From Gammaproteobacteria bacterium (GTDB lineage Bacteria > Pseudomonadota > Gammaproteobacteria > JABHGC01): a stretch of 64,000 bases of DNA. Below are positions 9,929-19,735 of the stretch, piece by piece. Location: the NCBI GenBank assembly GCA_027077805.1, contig JALWTS010000035.1, positions 62,001 to 126,000 on the forward strand, written 5' to 3'. The translations under genes were made by a program, and so were the position numbers. Each line of letters opens with the position of its first letter. The first letter of the stretch is position 1. The notes beneath the pieces were generated by a model, which was not told the origin of the DNA, searched no databases, and saw nothing but the letters and a program-made list of their open reading frames with translations.

Positions 9929-11305
9929 CTATCGACTACCTTTACCCCACAAAACAACTTCGGCTGTTTGCAAAATAATCAATATATCTAAAAACAAACT
10001 ATAGTTTTTGACATAATACAAATCATATTGCAATTTTTCGACCGCATCCTGAGTTGAAGAACCATAAGGATAACAAAGTTGAGCCCAGCCAGTAATCCCT
10101 GGTTTTACAATATGACGATGATTATAATAAGGAATTTCTTTATTAAACGTTTCCACAAAATTAGGTCTTTCAGGTCTTGGTCCCACAAAACTCATGTCAC
10201 CTTTTAATACATTAAAAATCTGCGGTAATTCATCGATTCGGGTCAAACGAATAAAACGCCCAATGTTTGTTATTCTGTTATCATTTTTCTTTGCCCATTG
10301 CGCACCTGCTTTCTCCGCATCCACTCGCATACTACGAAACTTAATCACCTTAAATAATTGACTATTTTCGCCTACTCTTACCTGATGATAAAACACAGGC
10401 CCCTTATCTTCCAGCCATATCAATCCTGCGGTTATCAACATAATCGGCCAAAACAATGCCAACAAAATAAGACTAGCGGTAATATCCAAAATCCGTTTAA
10501 AAAATAAGGCATATTCTGAATAATCAAAACCATCCGAAAATAATAGCCATTCAGGGCTGATCACATCTAAATTAATTCGACATTCCTCTTTTTCAATGAA
10601 ATTCATCAAATTGACCACATCAATTCCATTCATACGGCAATTAATCAAATCATCCATTGCCAATTGTTCCATCCACACACAATCGCTTATCACAATTTCA
10701 TTGATCTGATGAGTTAACACATAAGACAATAAATCAGAAGGTAATTCCATTATTTTTGACCTGTCAATTTTCAAATTTTCATCTTGAAATGCCACATAAG
10801 CAATCACATAAAAACTGCTATTTTCTTTATCCAATTTTTCAATTAATTTTGCCTGTTGCCCCGTACCAAACACTAAAACCCTTTTTTTTAGAAACTCTTT
10901 ATCAGTCAGCTGAAAAAAAACCAAACGGATATAAATAATACCAAGCACGGCAATCAATATAGTGAGACCAAAACTACGACGACCATAAAATAAATCAGGA
11001 AAGGTGTAAAACACCAAACTCATTAACATGGTCGTCATAAAGAAACTGGCAATAATTCGCACAATTAAACCCGCATGACCTTCTTTACTACGGCGTTGGT
11101 AAAGTCCCATTAGCGTCATACTGATGCTATGAATACCTGAAAATACCAAAGCAATGCCCAATAATTTCCAAGGATCAAAGCCATAATTTAAGTAATAATG
11201 AATCACTGAAGTACCAATAATCATAGCACTTGCAGAAATCAATGCTTCTAACAATCCTAGTACCATATACTTTTTAGGAATATACTGACGAAAAACACGA
11301 ATCAC
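9929..11305 (-). CDS. XrtA/PEP-CTERM polyprenyl-phosphate sugar transferase (TIGR03013-like)
   Basis: Initiating enzyme that should transfer a sugar-1-phosphate from a UDP-sugar to undecaprenyl phosphate at the inner membrane. The N-terminal half has four to five membrane spans and a nucleotide-binding-like segment (RVLVFGTGQQAKLI at ~143). After a further span at ~275-295 comes the bacterial sugar-transferase domain with KVIKFRSM, RLTRIDELPQ and MSFVGPRPERP. Start is GTG at 11305 with a GGAG sequence eight bases before it. It is the first gene of the leftward operon; the sugar specificity cannot be read from sequence. Confidence 0.9.
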   Translation of the reverse strand: MIRVFRQYIPKKYMVLGLLEALISASAMIIGTSVIHYYLNYGFDPWKLLGIALVFSGIHSISMTLMGLYQRRSKEGHAGLIVRIIASFFMTTMLMSLVFYTFPDLFYGRRSFGLTILIAVLGIIYIRLVFFQLTDKEFLKKRVLVFGTGQQAKLIEKLDKENSSFYVIAYVAFQDENLKIDRSKIMELPSDLLSYVLTHQINEIVISDCVWMEQLAMDDLINCRMNGIDVVNLMNFIEKEECRINLDVISPEWLLFSDGFDYSEYALFFKRILDITASLILLALFWPIMLITAGLIWLEDKGPVFYHQVRVGENSQLFKVIKFRSMRVDAEKAGAQWAKKNDNRITNIGRFIRLTRIDELPQIFNVLKGDMSFVGPRPERPNFVETFNKEIPYYNHRHIVKPGITGWAQLCYPYGSSTQDAVEKLQYDLYYVKNYSLFLDILIILQTAEVVLWGKGSR

Positions 11306-11342
11306 GCTTTTGACTCCAAAACAAAGCTTGCAAAATATTTAG

Positions 11343-11370
11343 TTGACACATAAAGTTACTAATCTAAGAA
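11343..11370 (+). promoter_or_regulatory. Candidate sigma70 promoter for tviB-epimerase pair
   Basis: The divergent gap between the sugar transferase and tviB holds a perfect -35 TTGACA at 11343-11348 and a TAAGAA -10-like hexamer at 11365-11370 with a 16-base spacer. The downstream gene has an AAAGGAAC ribosome-binding site. The -10 is weak, so confidence is low. Confidence 0.35.
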
Positions 11371-11397
11371 ATCTTCACATCTTTCAAAGGAACTATT

Positions 11398-12675
11398 ATG
11401 CTGGATCTTTCTACCGTTCATATTGGCATTATCGGACTTGGTTATGTTGGTCTCCCTCTCGCTGTTGAATTTGGTAAACATTATCCCACACTGGGATTTG
11501 ATATTTCCAAACCACGCATTCAAGCACTTGAAAATGGTCATGATGCGTCTTTAGAGTGTAGCTCAGAAGAACTTAAACAAGCAACTAAATTACAATATAC
11601 TACCAAGCCTCAAAATTTAGCAATTTGTAATGTCTATATTATTACGGTCCCTACCCCAATAGATCAACACAAACGTCCCGATTTAACCCCATTAATTAAG
11701 GCCAGCGAAACCGTTGCGAAAGTCATTAATAAAAATGATATTGTGATTTATGAATCCACGGTTTATCCTGGTGCAACTGAAGAAGTGTGTATCCCAGTCA
11801 TTGAACAAATTTCTAAGCTCAAATTTAACCAAGATTTTTTTGCAGGTTATAGTCCTGAAAGAATTAACCCAGGTGATCCTAAAAATCGTTTAACCACGAT
11901 TGTTAAAGTTACCTCAGGTTCTACGCCTGATATTACTGACTTTGTTGACGAGCTTTACCGAAGTATTATTACCGTTGGCACTCACAAAGCCTCCAGCATC
12001 AGAGTCGCAGAAGCGGCAAAAGTGATTGAAAATACTCAAAGAGATGTTAATATTGCCTTAATTAACGAATTGGCAATTTTATTTCATCAACTGGGCATTG
12101 ATACCGAAGAAATTTTACAAGCGGCAGGCAGTAAATGGAATTTTTTACCCTTTCGTCCCGGTTTAGTTGGCGGTCATTGTATTGGCGTTGACCCTTATTA
12201 CTTAACCCATAAAGCCCAAGAAATTGGCCATCATCCCGAAATGATTTTAGCAGGACGACGTACGAATGATCAAATGGGACAATATATTGTCAATCGTTTG
12301 CTTAAAGCGATGATCCAACATCGTATTACTTTATGCCAAGCTAACATTTTAATTTTAGGTTTAACCTTTAAGGAAAACTGCCCTGATTTGCGCAACACTA
12401 GAGTCGTAGATATTATTGAAGAACTACATGATTATCCCGTGACAGTAGATATTTATGATCCGTGGGCATCCGCTGTGGAAGCAAAACAGGAATATAATGT
12501 TGAATTATTACCAGATATTCCTAAAAATCACTATGATGCGATTTTACTCGCCGTAGGCCATCGTCAGTTTAAAGAAATGGGAATTGAACAAATCCGAAGT
12601 TTTGGTAAAGAAAAAGCCGTAGTATTTGATGTTAAATATATTTTTCCCGCGGATAAAGTAGATGCCCGCTTATAA
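11398..12675 (+). CDS. tviB: UDP-N-acetylglucosamine/UDP-sugar 6-dehydrogenase, TviB/WbpO type
   Basis: NAD-dependent oxidation of UDP-GlcNAc (or a related UDP-HexNAc) to the uronic acid, a precursor of acidic exopolysaccharide. The N-terminus has a Rossmann fold ([19 protein letters not shown]), the middle has the conserved [11 protein letters not shown] segment, and the catalytic Cys lies in [12 protein letters not shown] at ~260; the C-terminal UDP-binding domain follows ([16 protein letters not shown]). At 425 residues it matches the TviB/WbpO group rather than UDP-glucose dehydrogenase of the Ugd type. The next gene encodes an epimerase, a common pairing. The true substrate needs biochemical proof. 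Confidence 0.88.
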   Translation: MLDLSTVHIGIIGLGYVGLPLAVEFGKHYPTLGFDISKPRIQALENGHDASLECSSEELKQATKLQYTTKPQNLAICNVYIITVPTPIDQHKRPDLTPLIKASETVAKVINKNDIVIYESTVYPGATEEVCIPVIEQISKLKFNQDFFAGYSPERINPGDPKNRLTTIVKVTSGSTPDITDFVDELYRSIITVGTHKASSIRVAEAAKVIENTQRDVNIALINELAILFHQLGIDTEEILQAAGSKWNFLPFRPGLVGGHCIGVDPYYLTHKAQEIGHHPEMILAGRRTNDQMGQYIVNRLLKAMIQHRITLCQANILILGLTFKENCPDLRNTRVVDIIEELHDYPVTVDIYDPWASAVEAKQEYNVELLPDIPKNHYDAILLAVGHRQFKEMGIEQIRSFGKEKAVVFDVKYIFPADKVDARL

Positions 12676-12720
12676 AAACTTAAATTAAATAAATTAAATC
12701 AAAAATAATAGGAATTCAAC

Positions 12721-13725
12721 ATGAAAGTATTAATTACTGGCAGTGCTGGTTTTATTGGTTCAAGCCTTGCTATCAAATTACTAGAACGAGGTGATGATGT
12801 GATTGGAATTGATAATTTAAATGATTATTATGATGTCAATTTAAAACTGGCCCGACTAGAACGCAATCAAGCGTATGATAACTATACGACAATTAAAATC
12901 GATTTAGAAGATCAACAAGGTGTAGAACAAGTTTTTAAAACCCATCAACCCCAAAGGGTGATTAATTTAGCCGCTCAAGCAGGGGTTCGTTATTCATTAA
13001 AAAATCCCTTAGCCTATATTCATACTAATTTAGTTGGCTTTGGTCATATTTTAGAAGGCTGTCGTCATTATGGTGTCGAACATTTGGTTTATGCGTCTAG
13101 TAGCTCAGTCTATGGTAGCAATACTAAAATGCCATTTTCAGTGCATCAAAATGTGGATCATCCTTTAAGCTTATACGCCGCTACTAAAAAAAGTAATGAA
13201 CTTATGGCTCATACTTACAGCCATTTATATCAATTACCTACCACAGGTTTACGTTTTTTTACCGTTTATGGTCCTTGGGGACGACCAGATATGGCATTAT
13301 TTTTATTCACCAAAAATATTCTCGCAGGCAACGCCATTGATGTCTTTAATTACGGCAAACATCAACGAGATTTTACCTATATTGATGATATTGTTGAAGG
13401 CGTAGTTCGTACGGTTGATAAAGTTGCTCAAGCTAATCCTGATTGGAATAGTGATGAGCCTGATAGTGCTACGAGTGCTGCTCCCTATCGCTTATACAAT
13501 ATTGGTAATAATAAACCCACGGAATTAATGCGTTATATTGAAATTTTAGAACAATGTTTAAATAAAAAAGCTGAAATTAACTATTTACCTTTACAAGCAG
13601 GTGATGTACCTGCAACTTATGCTGATATTGATGCCTTAAGCGAAGCGGTTAATTTCCATCCAGATACCCCTGTAGAACAAGGCATTGCTAATTTTGTTGA
13701 ATGGTATCAATCTTTTTATAAATGA
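12721..13725 (+). CDS. NAD-dependent epimerase, UDP-glucuronate 4-epimerase-like
   Basis: Extended short-chain dehydrogenase that should interconvert the C4 epimers of a UDP-uronic acid for polysaccharide synthesis. The N-terminal NAD-binding motif is [11 protein letters not shown], followed by [14 protein letters not shown], a signature of the UDP-glucuronate 4-epimerase (CapI/LspL-like) group; the catalytic YxxxK is YAATK at ~149, and [16 protein letters not shown] follows. The 334 residues equal the usual family length. It sits 45 bases after tviB with a GGAATTCAAC leader, so one transcript is likely. A small Ser/Asp insertion ([13 protein letters not shown]) is seen near 240. Substrate may be UDP-GlcA or the N-acetylated uronate made by TviB. 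Confidence 0.82.
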   Translation: MKVLITGSAGFIGSSLAIKLLERGDDVIGIDNLNDYYDVNLKLARLERNQAYDNYTTIKIDLEDQQGVEQVFKTHQPQRVINLAAQAGVRYSLKNPLAYIHTNLVGFGHILEGCRHYGVEHLVYASSSSVYGSNTKMPFSVHQNVDHPLSLYAATKKSNELMAHTYSHLYQLPTTGLRFFTVYGPWGRPDMALFLFTKNILAGNAIDVFNYGKHQRDFTYIDDIVEGVVRTVDKVAQANPDWNSDEPDSATSAAPYRLYNIGNNKPTELMRYIEILEQCLNKKAEINYLPLQAGDVPATYADIDALSEAVNFHPDTPVEQGIANFVEWYQSFYK

Positions 13726-13872
13726 AAATTATTGATATATAAAAAAAATTTGCAGACCTTGGACTTGAGAATTAATCACTAAGCTATCACTAAAAAAAAC
13801 AAATATTTAAAATATGACTAGACATTTAATCATAATATTTATATCATTCGAAAACAGCTATTGAAAAAGACC

Positions 13873-13981
13873 TATAATTTACATCTACTAGCATGTTCTG
13901 CAGTTTCTAAGTTTCAGTCAATATTTTCAAGCAATTCAAGCCTTATTAAGGCACAATTCCATTTAAAATTTAGGATATTTT
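13873..13981 (+). promoter_or_regulatory. Putative leader of cold-shock gene
   Basis: A TATAAT hexamer at 13873-13878 (without a good -35) would give a transcript with a long untranslated leader, as csp genes usually have. The leader contains a small hairpin GCCTT-ATT-AAGGC at 13940-13952 and an AGGA site at 13972. The rest of the gap 13726-13872 is AT-rich with nothing recognised. Confidence 0.3.
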
Positions 13982-14191
13982 ATGTCACAAACAGTTAAAG
14001 GAACCGTAAAATGGTTCAATGAATCTAAGGGTTTTGGTTTTATCGAGCAACAATCTGGTCCAGATGTTTTTGCTCACTTTAGTGCAATCGCAAGTTCTGG
14101 TTTTAAAACCTTATCAGAAGGTCAAAAAGTAGAATTTACAATTTCTCAGGGTCAAAAAGGGCCACAAGCAGAAAACATTGTCGCAATTTAA
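13982..14191 (+). CDS. Cold-shock-domain protein (CspA family)
   Basis: Small single-stranded nucleic-acid-binding protein, likely an RNA chaperone. All 69 residues form one cold-shock domain: [15 protein letters not shown] (RNP1 KGFGFI) and DVFAHFSAI (RNP2 VFAHF), ending PQAENIVAI. Length is exactly that expected. It is monocistronic, with a long leader before it and an intrinsic terminator just after. Which csp paralogue this is cannot be decided from one copy. Confidence 0.95.
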   Translation: MSQTVKGTVKWFNESKGFGFIEQQSGPDVFAHFSAIASSGFKTLSEGQKVEFTISQGQKGPQAENIVAI

Positions 14192-14207
14192 TCATTCGAT
14201 TAATGGC

Positions 14208-14242
14208 AAAAAGGGGCCGTTTTTTCAACTGGCCCTTTTTTT
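14208..14242 (+). terminator. Rho-independent terminator after csp gene
   Basis: An inverted repeat AAAAAGGGGCC / GGCCCTTTTTTT with a bulged G and a ten-base loop, ending in seven Ts, lies 17 bases after the csp stop. The poly-A/poly-T arms could allow termination from both sides, serving the convergent aspS too. Confidence 0.85.
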
Positions 14243-14354
14243 ATAATACTTGAAGTGCTAACAAGTCAACATCTCTTCATCAATTGCCACATAATTTCTA
14301 AATTGTTGGACATTTGCTTTGGGATGCTAACTAGAGTGCTGGCTTCTTGTCTTT

Positions 14355-16118
14355 CTACCGTAGCCGAATCCCCAATTCTCTTAATTGCCGTTGATCCACG
14401 ATAGATGGGGCATTGCTTAAAGGACAATGAGCGGTTTGGGTTTTTGGAAAGGCTATGACCTCACGAATAGAAGCAGACCCTGTCATTAAAGCAATTAAAC
14501 GATCTAAACCAAAGGCAATTCCGCCATGTGGTGGACAACCGTATTTTAAGGCATCCACGAAAAAGCCAAATTTATCACTAATTTCCTGCTCGGTAATACC
14601 TAAAATTTTAAATACTGCCATCTGCATATCGGTTTGATGAATACGAATCGACCCCCCCCCCACTTCTACACCATTTAATACCAAATCATAGGCTCTGGAT
14701 AAACTTGCTTTTGGATTTTGTGCTAAAGTTGCGACATCATTGGTATTCGGTGCGGTGAAAGGATGATGTAAGGCTTGCCAGCGTTGTTCATCCTCATTCC
14801 AATCAAACATTGGAAAATCAGTCACCCACACAGGTTTCCAGCCATGTTCAATAAAACCTTTATCATGGGCTAATTTGACTCGTAAAGCACCTAAAGATTC
14901 ACTCACTACCTTTGCCTTATCGGCACCAAAGAATAATAAGTCATTACTTTGGGCTTGGGTACGTTTTAAAATGCCTTCAATCGCACTGTCAGGTAAAAAC
15001 TTTAAAATCGGCGATTGTAATCCTTCTCGCCCTTGTTGTATATCCTTAACTTTAACATAAGCTAGGCCTTTGGCACCATAAATACCAACAAATTTCGTGT
15101 AATCATCAATTTCTTTACGAGTTAAATGACAACCTTGTGGCACTCGTAATACCGCAACTCGTCCATTTTCATCATTGGCAGGGCCAGCAAAGACTTTAAA
15201 TTCCACGTCTTGTAATAAATCTGCAATATCCACTAATTCCAAACGAATCCTTAAATCAGGTCGATCGGAACCAAAGCGTTGCATGGCTTCTTGATAAGTC
15301 ATTCGTGGAAAAGGATCATGTAATGGAATTTCTAAAACTCTCGCAAAAACATCTCTAAGCATAGCTTCCATCAAGCTCATCACCTGTTCTTCGTCCACAA
15401 AAGATAATTCAATATCTAATTGGGTAAATTCAGGTTGTCGATCCGATCTTAAATCCTCATCCCGAAAACAACGCACGACTTGATAATAACGATCCATGCC
15501 TGACATCATTAGTAATTGCTTAAATAGTTGTGGCGATTGGGGTAGTGCGAAAAATTGCCCTTGATGAGTACGACTTGGCACTAAATAATCCCTTGCTCCC
15601 TCAGGTGTTGCTTTGGTCAACATGGGGGTTTCAATTTCGTTAAATTCCTGTTGTTCTAGAAAATGACGAAATTGGCGAATAATTTGTGCTCGTAACATGA
15701 TTTTTTGTAACATCTCAGGCCGACGCAAATCTAAATAACGATAACGTAATCGAGTATCTTCATGCACTTCCGCATAATTATCAATCGGAAATGCGGGTGT
15801 TTGGGCTTGGTTCAAAACGCTTAACTTTTCAACTAAAACTTCAATGGCACCTGTGGCTAAGTCTGGATTCTCAGTGCCATCAGGTCGAATCCTTACTATA
15901 CCTGTAATTTGTAAGACATACTCATTACGCACTTGTTCAGCATGAGCAAAACTTTCTAAATTTTCAGGGTCAAATACGATTTGTACTAATCCTTTTTTAT
16001 CTCGCAAATCAATAAAAATAACCCCACCATGATCTCGCCGTCGGTGTACCCAACCACATAGTTGAATGGTTTGGTCAATATGATCCTGACAAATTTCTCC
16101 ACAATAATGACTACGCAT
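14355..16118 (-). CDS. aspS: Aspartyl-tRNA synthetase, bacterial type
   Basis: Charges tRNA-Asp with aspartate in the cytoplasm. The N-terminal OB-fold anticodon-binding domain ([20 protein letters not shown]) is followed by class II catalytic motifs: motif 1 in the [15 protein letters not shown] region, motif 2 [20 protein letters not shown], the bacterial GAD insertion (~285-415), and motif 3 GIAFGLDRL. The length, 587, is typical of bacterial AspRS. In the conserved [12 protein letters not shown] motif, the three Gly codons are all GGG, giving a run of ten G on the coding strand (14652-14661). The fmdB-like gene lies 68 bases upstream on the same strand, a common association. Confidence 0.97.
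   Translation of the reverse strand: MRSHYCGEICQDHIDQTIQLCGWVHRRRDHGGVIFIDLRDKKGLVQIVFDPENLESFAHAEQVRNEYVLQITGIVRIRPDGTENPDLATGAIEVLVEKLSVLNQAQTPAFPIDNYAEVHEDTRLRYRYLDLRRPEMLQKIMLRAQIIRQFRHFLEQQEFNEIETPMLTKATPEGARDYLVPSRTHQGQFFALPQSPQLFKQLLMMSGMDRYYQVVRCFRDEDLRSDRQPEFTQLDIELSFVDEEQVMSLMEAMLRDVFARVLEIPLHDPFPRMTYQEAMQRFGSDRPDLRIRLELVDIADLLQDVEFKVFAGPANDENGRVAVLRVPQGCHLTRKEIDDYTKFVGIYGAKGLAYVKVKDIQQGREGLQSPILKFLPDSAIEGILKRTQAQSNDLLFFGADKAKVVSESLGALRVKLAHDKGFIEHGWKPVWVTDFPMFDWNEDEQRWQALHHPFTAPNTNDVATLAQNPKASLSRAYDLVLNGVEVGGGSIRIHQTDMQMAVFKILGITEQEISDKFGFFVDALKYGCPPHGGIAFGLDRLIALMTGSASIREVIAFPKTQTAHCPLSNAPSIVDQRQLRELGIRLR
14652..14661. repeat. Homopolymer C10/G10 in aspS
   Basis: Ten consecutive C on the plus strand encode part of the conserved [10 protein letters not shown] motif of AspRS as GGG GGG GGG. 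The gene is essential, so length change here should be lethal. Confidence 0.95.
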
Positions 16119-16186
16119 ACAAGGTTTATCCTTAAACTAAAAAATCAAACACTTAAAAAATTATTTACTACCAATATAGATATAAA

Positions 16187-16453
16187 TTATCCACATTGAC
16201 ATTGATTATGAGCACAAGCCGATGTTGATTTTTCATCGGTCTTAGCACTAGTAGTGTTAGAACCTTTATGATTATTTTTAAAATCAGTGGCATACCACCC
16301 CGTACCTTTTAATTGAAAACCTGCCATAGAAACTAACCGGCGTAAACTCGCTTGTTGGCATTCTGGGCAATCTTGTAATTTAGCATCATTGATTTTTTGC
16401 ATCACTTCAAATTGATGCTGGCAATTATCACATTGGTATTCATAAATCGGCAT
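16187..16453 (-). CDS. FmdB-family zinc-ribbon protein
   Basis: Short putative regulatory protein of 88 residues. The N-terminus MPIYEYQCDNC and a second CPEC pair form the zinc ribbon typical of the FmdB/CxxC_CxxC_SSSS family. The start at 16453 is chosen because AAGGAG lies six bases before this ATG and MPIYEY is the family's conserved start; the frame is open further upstream but without support. The C-terminal tail (SACAHNQCQCG) adds four more cysteines, which may bind a second metal. It precedes aspS, as in many proteobacteria. Molecular role unknown. Confidence 0.88.
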   Translation of the reverse strand: MPIYEYQCDNCQHQFEVMQKINDAKLQDCPECQQASLRRLVSMAGFQLKGTGWYATDFKNNHKGSNTTSAKTDEKSTSACAHNQCQCG

Positions 16454-16557
16454 AATATTCTCCTTGCAAACCATAAATTTCTGCTAGTTTAACATATTTC
16501 AACTGATAGAAAATAGAAATTAGAATATGACTAAATTTATGGCTAAAATTTATGATT

Positions 16558-19557
16558 TCAAGCATCAACTTGCCAAATAAATTTATCCAATAAAGCTTTA
16601 ATGGCATTAATAGAGACAGGCTTAGTGGTATAATCATCCATGCCCGAAGCCAGACATTTTTCTTTATCACCTTTCATCGCTCCCGCAGTCATGGCAATAA
16701 TCGGAATGTCTTTATGCGGACTTTGTCGAATGGTTTCAGTGGCCTTATAACCATCCATAACAGGCATTTGGCAATCCATAAAAATCAAATCAAAGTTATG
16801 TTGTTCCAAGGCATCTATCGCTTCTTGACCATTATTAGCTAAAGTCACTTTACAGCCTAATTTTGTTAATAGTGCTTTGGCAATTTTCTGATTTACTAAA
16901 TTATCTTCTACTAACAAAATATTAGGATTTTCAACGCAAGTTGCTGCTTGTCGTTGTGATTTTTCGGGTATAGTCGCATCACTATCGGCAACCGTCCCCC
17001 CCCCTTTGCTTAACGGCAATTCAATTTGAAATTGCGTGCCTTCTTTATACACACTTTCAATACTGATCCGCCCATGCATTAAATCGACTAATTGTTTGGT
17101 AATGGCTAAGCCTAACCCCGTGCCACCAAATTGACGAGTCGTCGATACATCCGCTTGGGTAAATTTATCAAAAATTTGTTCAATTTGTTCGGCTTTAATC
17201 CCAATCCCTGTGTCTTTAATATGAAATATCAATCCTGTTTTATTGTCTTCGTTTAACAGACTGGCTTTCACAAAAATTTTGCCATTTTCAGTAAATTTAA
17301 TGGCATTACCAATGACATTTAACAAAATTTGGCGAATCCGCCCCACATCCCCTACCCAATTTTTAGGCAAATCCGCTTCTTGTTCTAGTATTAATTGATT
17401 ATTTTTTTGAATGGCATGGGAATTAGAACTTGCAAAAATTTCCTGCATAAATGTATCAAGATTAAAATCTTGTTGTTCTAACTCAACTTTTCCAGCCTCA
17501 ACTTTAGATAAATCTAAAATATCATTTAATAATCCTAATAAATGGCGACCTGAATATTGAATCGTTTTCAACCAATCAATTTGCTCGTCATTAAGTTCCG
17601 TTTGTAATAATAATTCCGTGGTGGCTAAAACCCCATTCATTGGCGTGCGTAATTCATGGCTCATATTCGCTAAGAAATCACTTTTTGCTTGATTAGCTTT
17701 ATCGGCTTGAATGGCAAGTTCTTGTGCGGTTTTTTGTGATTCAATGGCCTCTAAACGCAAACGTTCTGATTTTTCTAAAGTGCGTTTTAATTGCTCGGTG
17801 GCCTTTTTAGCGGTTAATTCCGCTTGTTTTCTCGCAGTAATATCACGCCCTACCCCTTGTAATTCAACGACATGACCTTGTTGATCTAAAATCGCAGAAT
17901 AAGTCCATTCTTGCCAATATAATTTGTTATCCACCATAAACATTTGATATTCAATATTGGCACTTTCTTTAGACTCACTCACTTGGCGAATATGCTCAAG
18001 GATTTTTGAATGAAATTCCTCAGGCACAAACGCTAAAAATTTTTGACCAAATAGCTGTTCTTGGCTTTGACCTAAACCACGACAATACGCATCATTCACA
18101 AAAGTCAAAGTCGTATCAAGTAAATAACGACATACCATATCTGTCTGGTTTTGGATTAAATGGCGATATAGCTCTTCATTATACTTTAAGGTTTCTTCCA
18201 TTACCTTACGTTTGGTAACATCTAAAATTACCCCATTAAATACTAGTTTATGCTCACCTACTTGAATTGGCGTGGCAATCCACTGAATCCAATTCACAGG
18301 CTTTTCTAACATCACTTCTACTTCTAAATTCCACGATTTGGCTTCATTAATGGCTTTCTCTTTGGAATGTAAAAAGCGTTGTCTATCTGTCTCCACAATA
18401 AAATTGGGCAATTCCTCAATGGCAATCCCTAACATTTTTTTAATTTTAGGGCTAACATAGCTATACCCTTGTTCCCCATTAGGTAAGACATAAAATTGAT
18501 AAATAATCCCAGGGGCATGACTTGCCATTTCCCGAAATCGTGCTTCTGACTGCCTCACCGCATCTTGGGCAATATCCAAGGAATATAATAAATCACTAAT
18601 CGAAAAAGCTAATTCAGCTACTTCATCAGAACCATAAATTTCAACCGCATCCACTTTACCACTATCTTGAATGCTACGAATTTGATGGCGTAAACTATTG
18701 ATACGAGCTAACAAATATTTGTGAATTAAAAATAAGCTTAAGATAATCAGAAACGTCAAACTCACTACGACTATTACTAGTAAGGTATAATTCGTCGTTT
18801 TCGCATACCGATATAGTTCACGAGACTGCACTAAACGATAAACAGCAATGGGTTTTTGATAAATATCATAAACAAAGTTGTACGCAATCAGCGACTGATC
18901 CCCATGTCGCTCAAACTGAGCCGTTACCACATTAGGGGCATAAGGTAAAAAATCAATATTTAATTGGCTGGTTTCAATAATTTGGCGATGCAAGTGTTGG
19001 TCTAGCCACTTGCCCATCAGCAAAAAACCATTGGCATCTTTATGCCCGACACCTTTCGTGATCGGACGTATGGCAAACAATAACACCCCCTGATTTAGCT
19101 TTATAAAGCCTGTTTCAGTTTCAATCGCTTCGGGTAAGTTTAAGATTTTCTGGGCTTTTAATTCTTGAAATAAGGAAATCGCAGGATCCGTTATCATTTT
19201 ATCTAAATCGACGGCTAACTCATAAATCACCCGATTTTCTTGAGCAAATAACACATATTGCACCCCCAAATTCGCAATATACTCAGCTTGTAGGTTTTCT
19301 TCAATGAATTCTTGGTTTTGATCCACAACAAAATCGTAACTATCCTGCCACTCTGCCCAATCTCTTACGGTTTTACCCAAAAAATCCAACTGCTTTTGCA
19401 TAATGCCATCGACTTGCTGTAATTGTCTTAGTGCTTGCTTCTCTTCTAACTTAGCATAAGTTGGCATCACAAAATATTCGATAAGCAAGAGCATACCAAT
19501 AATTGTTACTAATAACAAAAGAATTGCAACCCCTGCTGCTTGTCGATAAATGCCCAT
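16558..19557 (-). CDS. Hybrid sensor histidine kinase: CHASE4-HAMP-PAS-PAS-HisKA-HATPase-REC
   Basis: Membrane sensor and phosphorelay protein of 999 residues. It has a membrane segment at ~8-30, an extracytoplasmic CHASE4-like domain (WAEWQDSYDFV...EENL at ~65-95) and a second membrane segment at ~258-282 followed by HAMP. PAS-like domains at ~335-455 and ~460-585 come next, with a short coiled coil. The HisKA H-box is NMSHELRTPMNG at ~635, HATPase motifs are N (IGNAIKFTENG), G1 (DTGIGI) and G2 (GGTGLGL), and the C-terminal receiver has phospho-acceptor Asp in LIFMDCQMPVMDGY. The start ATG has AGGA seven bases upstream. A G9 tract lies in the linker between kinase and receiver. No partner regulator is adjacent; the signal is unknown. 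Confidence 0.92.
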   Translation of the reverse strand: MGIYRQAAGVAILLLLVTIIGMLLLIEYFVMPTYAKLEEKQALRQLQQVDGIMQKQLDFLGKTVRDWAEWQDSYDFVVDQNQEFIEENLQAEYIANLGVQYVLFAQENRVIYELAVDLDKMITDPAISLFQELKAQKILNLPEAIETETGFIKLNQGVLLFAIRPITKGVGHKDANGFLLMGKWLDQHLHRQIIETSQLNIDFLPYAPNVVTAQFERHGDQSLIAYNFVYDIYQKPIAVYRLVQSRELYRYAKTTNYTLLVIVVVSLTFLIILSLFLIHKYLLARINSLRHQIRSIQDSGKVDAVEIYGSDEVAELAFSISDLLYSLDIAQDAVRQSEARFREMASHAPGIIYQFYVLPNGEQGYSYVSPKIKKMLGIAIEELPNFIVETDRQRFLHSKEKAINEAKSWNLEVEVMLEKPVNWIQWIATPIQVGEHKLVFNGVILDVTKRKVMEETLKYNEELYRHLIQNQTDMVCRYLLDTTLTFVNDAYCRGLGQSQEQLFGQKFLAFVPEEFHSKILEHIRQVSESKESANIEYQMFMVDNKLYWQEWTYSAILDQQGHVVELQGVGRDITARKQAELTAKKATEQLKRTLEKSERLRLEAIESQKTAQELAIQADKANQAKSDFLANMSHELRTPMNGVLATTELLLQTELNDEQIDWLKTIQYSGRHLLGLLNDILDLSKVEAGKVELEQQDFNLDTFMQEIFASSNSHAIQKNNQLILEQEADLPKNWVGDVGRIRQILLNVIGNAIKFTENGKIFVKASLLNEDNKTGLIFHIKDTGIGIKAEQIEQIFDKFTQADVSTTRQFGGTGLGLAITKQLVDLMHGRISIESVYKEGTQFQIELPLSKGGGTVADSDATIPEKSQRQAATCVENPNILLVEDNLVNQKIAKALLTKLGCKVTLANNGQEAIDALEQHNFDLIFMDCQMPVMDGYKATETIRQSPHKDIPIIAMTAGAMKGDKEKCLASGMDDYTTKPVSINAIKALLDKFIWQVDA
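16996..17004. repeat. Homopolymer C9/G9 in hybrid kinase linker
   Basis: Nine C on the plus strand encode SKGGGT in the variable linker between HATPase and receiver domains. A one-base slip would produce a kinase lacking its receiver. Confidence 0.9.
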
Positions 19558-19735
19558 AATTATCCTGAAATTTAGATTATATCGATATTGTGGAAGAAAA
19601 ATTTTTATTTTTTATATTATAGGATAAAGTTCTATGCTTACTCACTCAATTCATCAAATTGTAACAATCATTGTTGAGACTAGACTCGCATTTGTTATTT
19701 ATTCCAATTTAGTAAACGATCATAGGAGATATTTT

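Noticed and set aside
11306..11397. -24/-12 (sigma54) promoter for the EPS operon
   Set aside because: A TTTTGCAA sequence could be a -12 element, but the GG expected ten bases upstream is missing.
19664..19682. Pho box (TTGTAAC..TTGTTGA) upstream of the pstS remnant
   Set aside because: The two half-sites are 12 bases apart instead of 11 and match the consensus poorly.
19634..19735. Longer N-terminus of the pstS remnant beginning at 19634
   Set aside because: The upstream part has no ribosome site and is not signal-like, whereas the ATG at 19736 has AGGAGA and starts a clean signal peptide.
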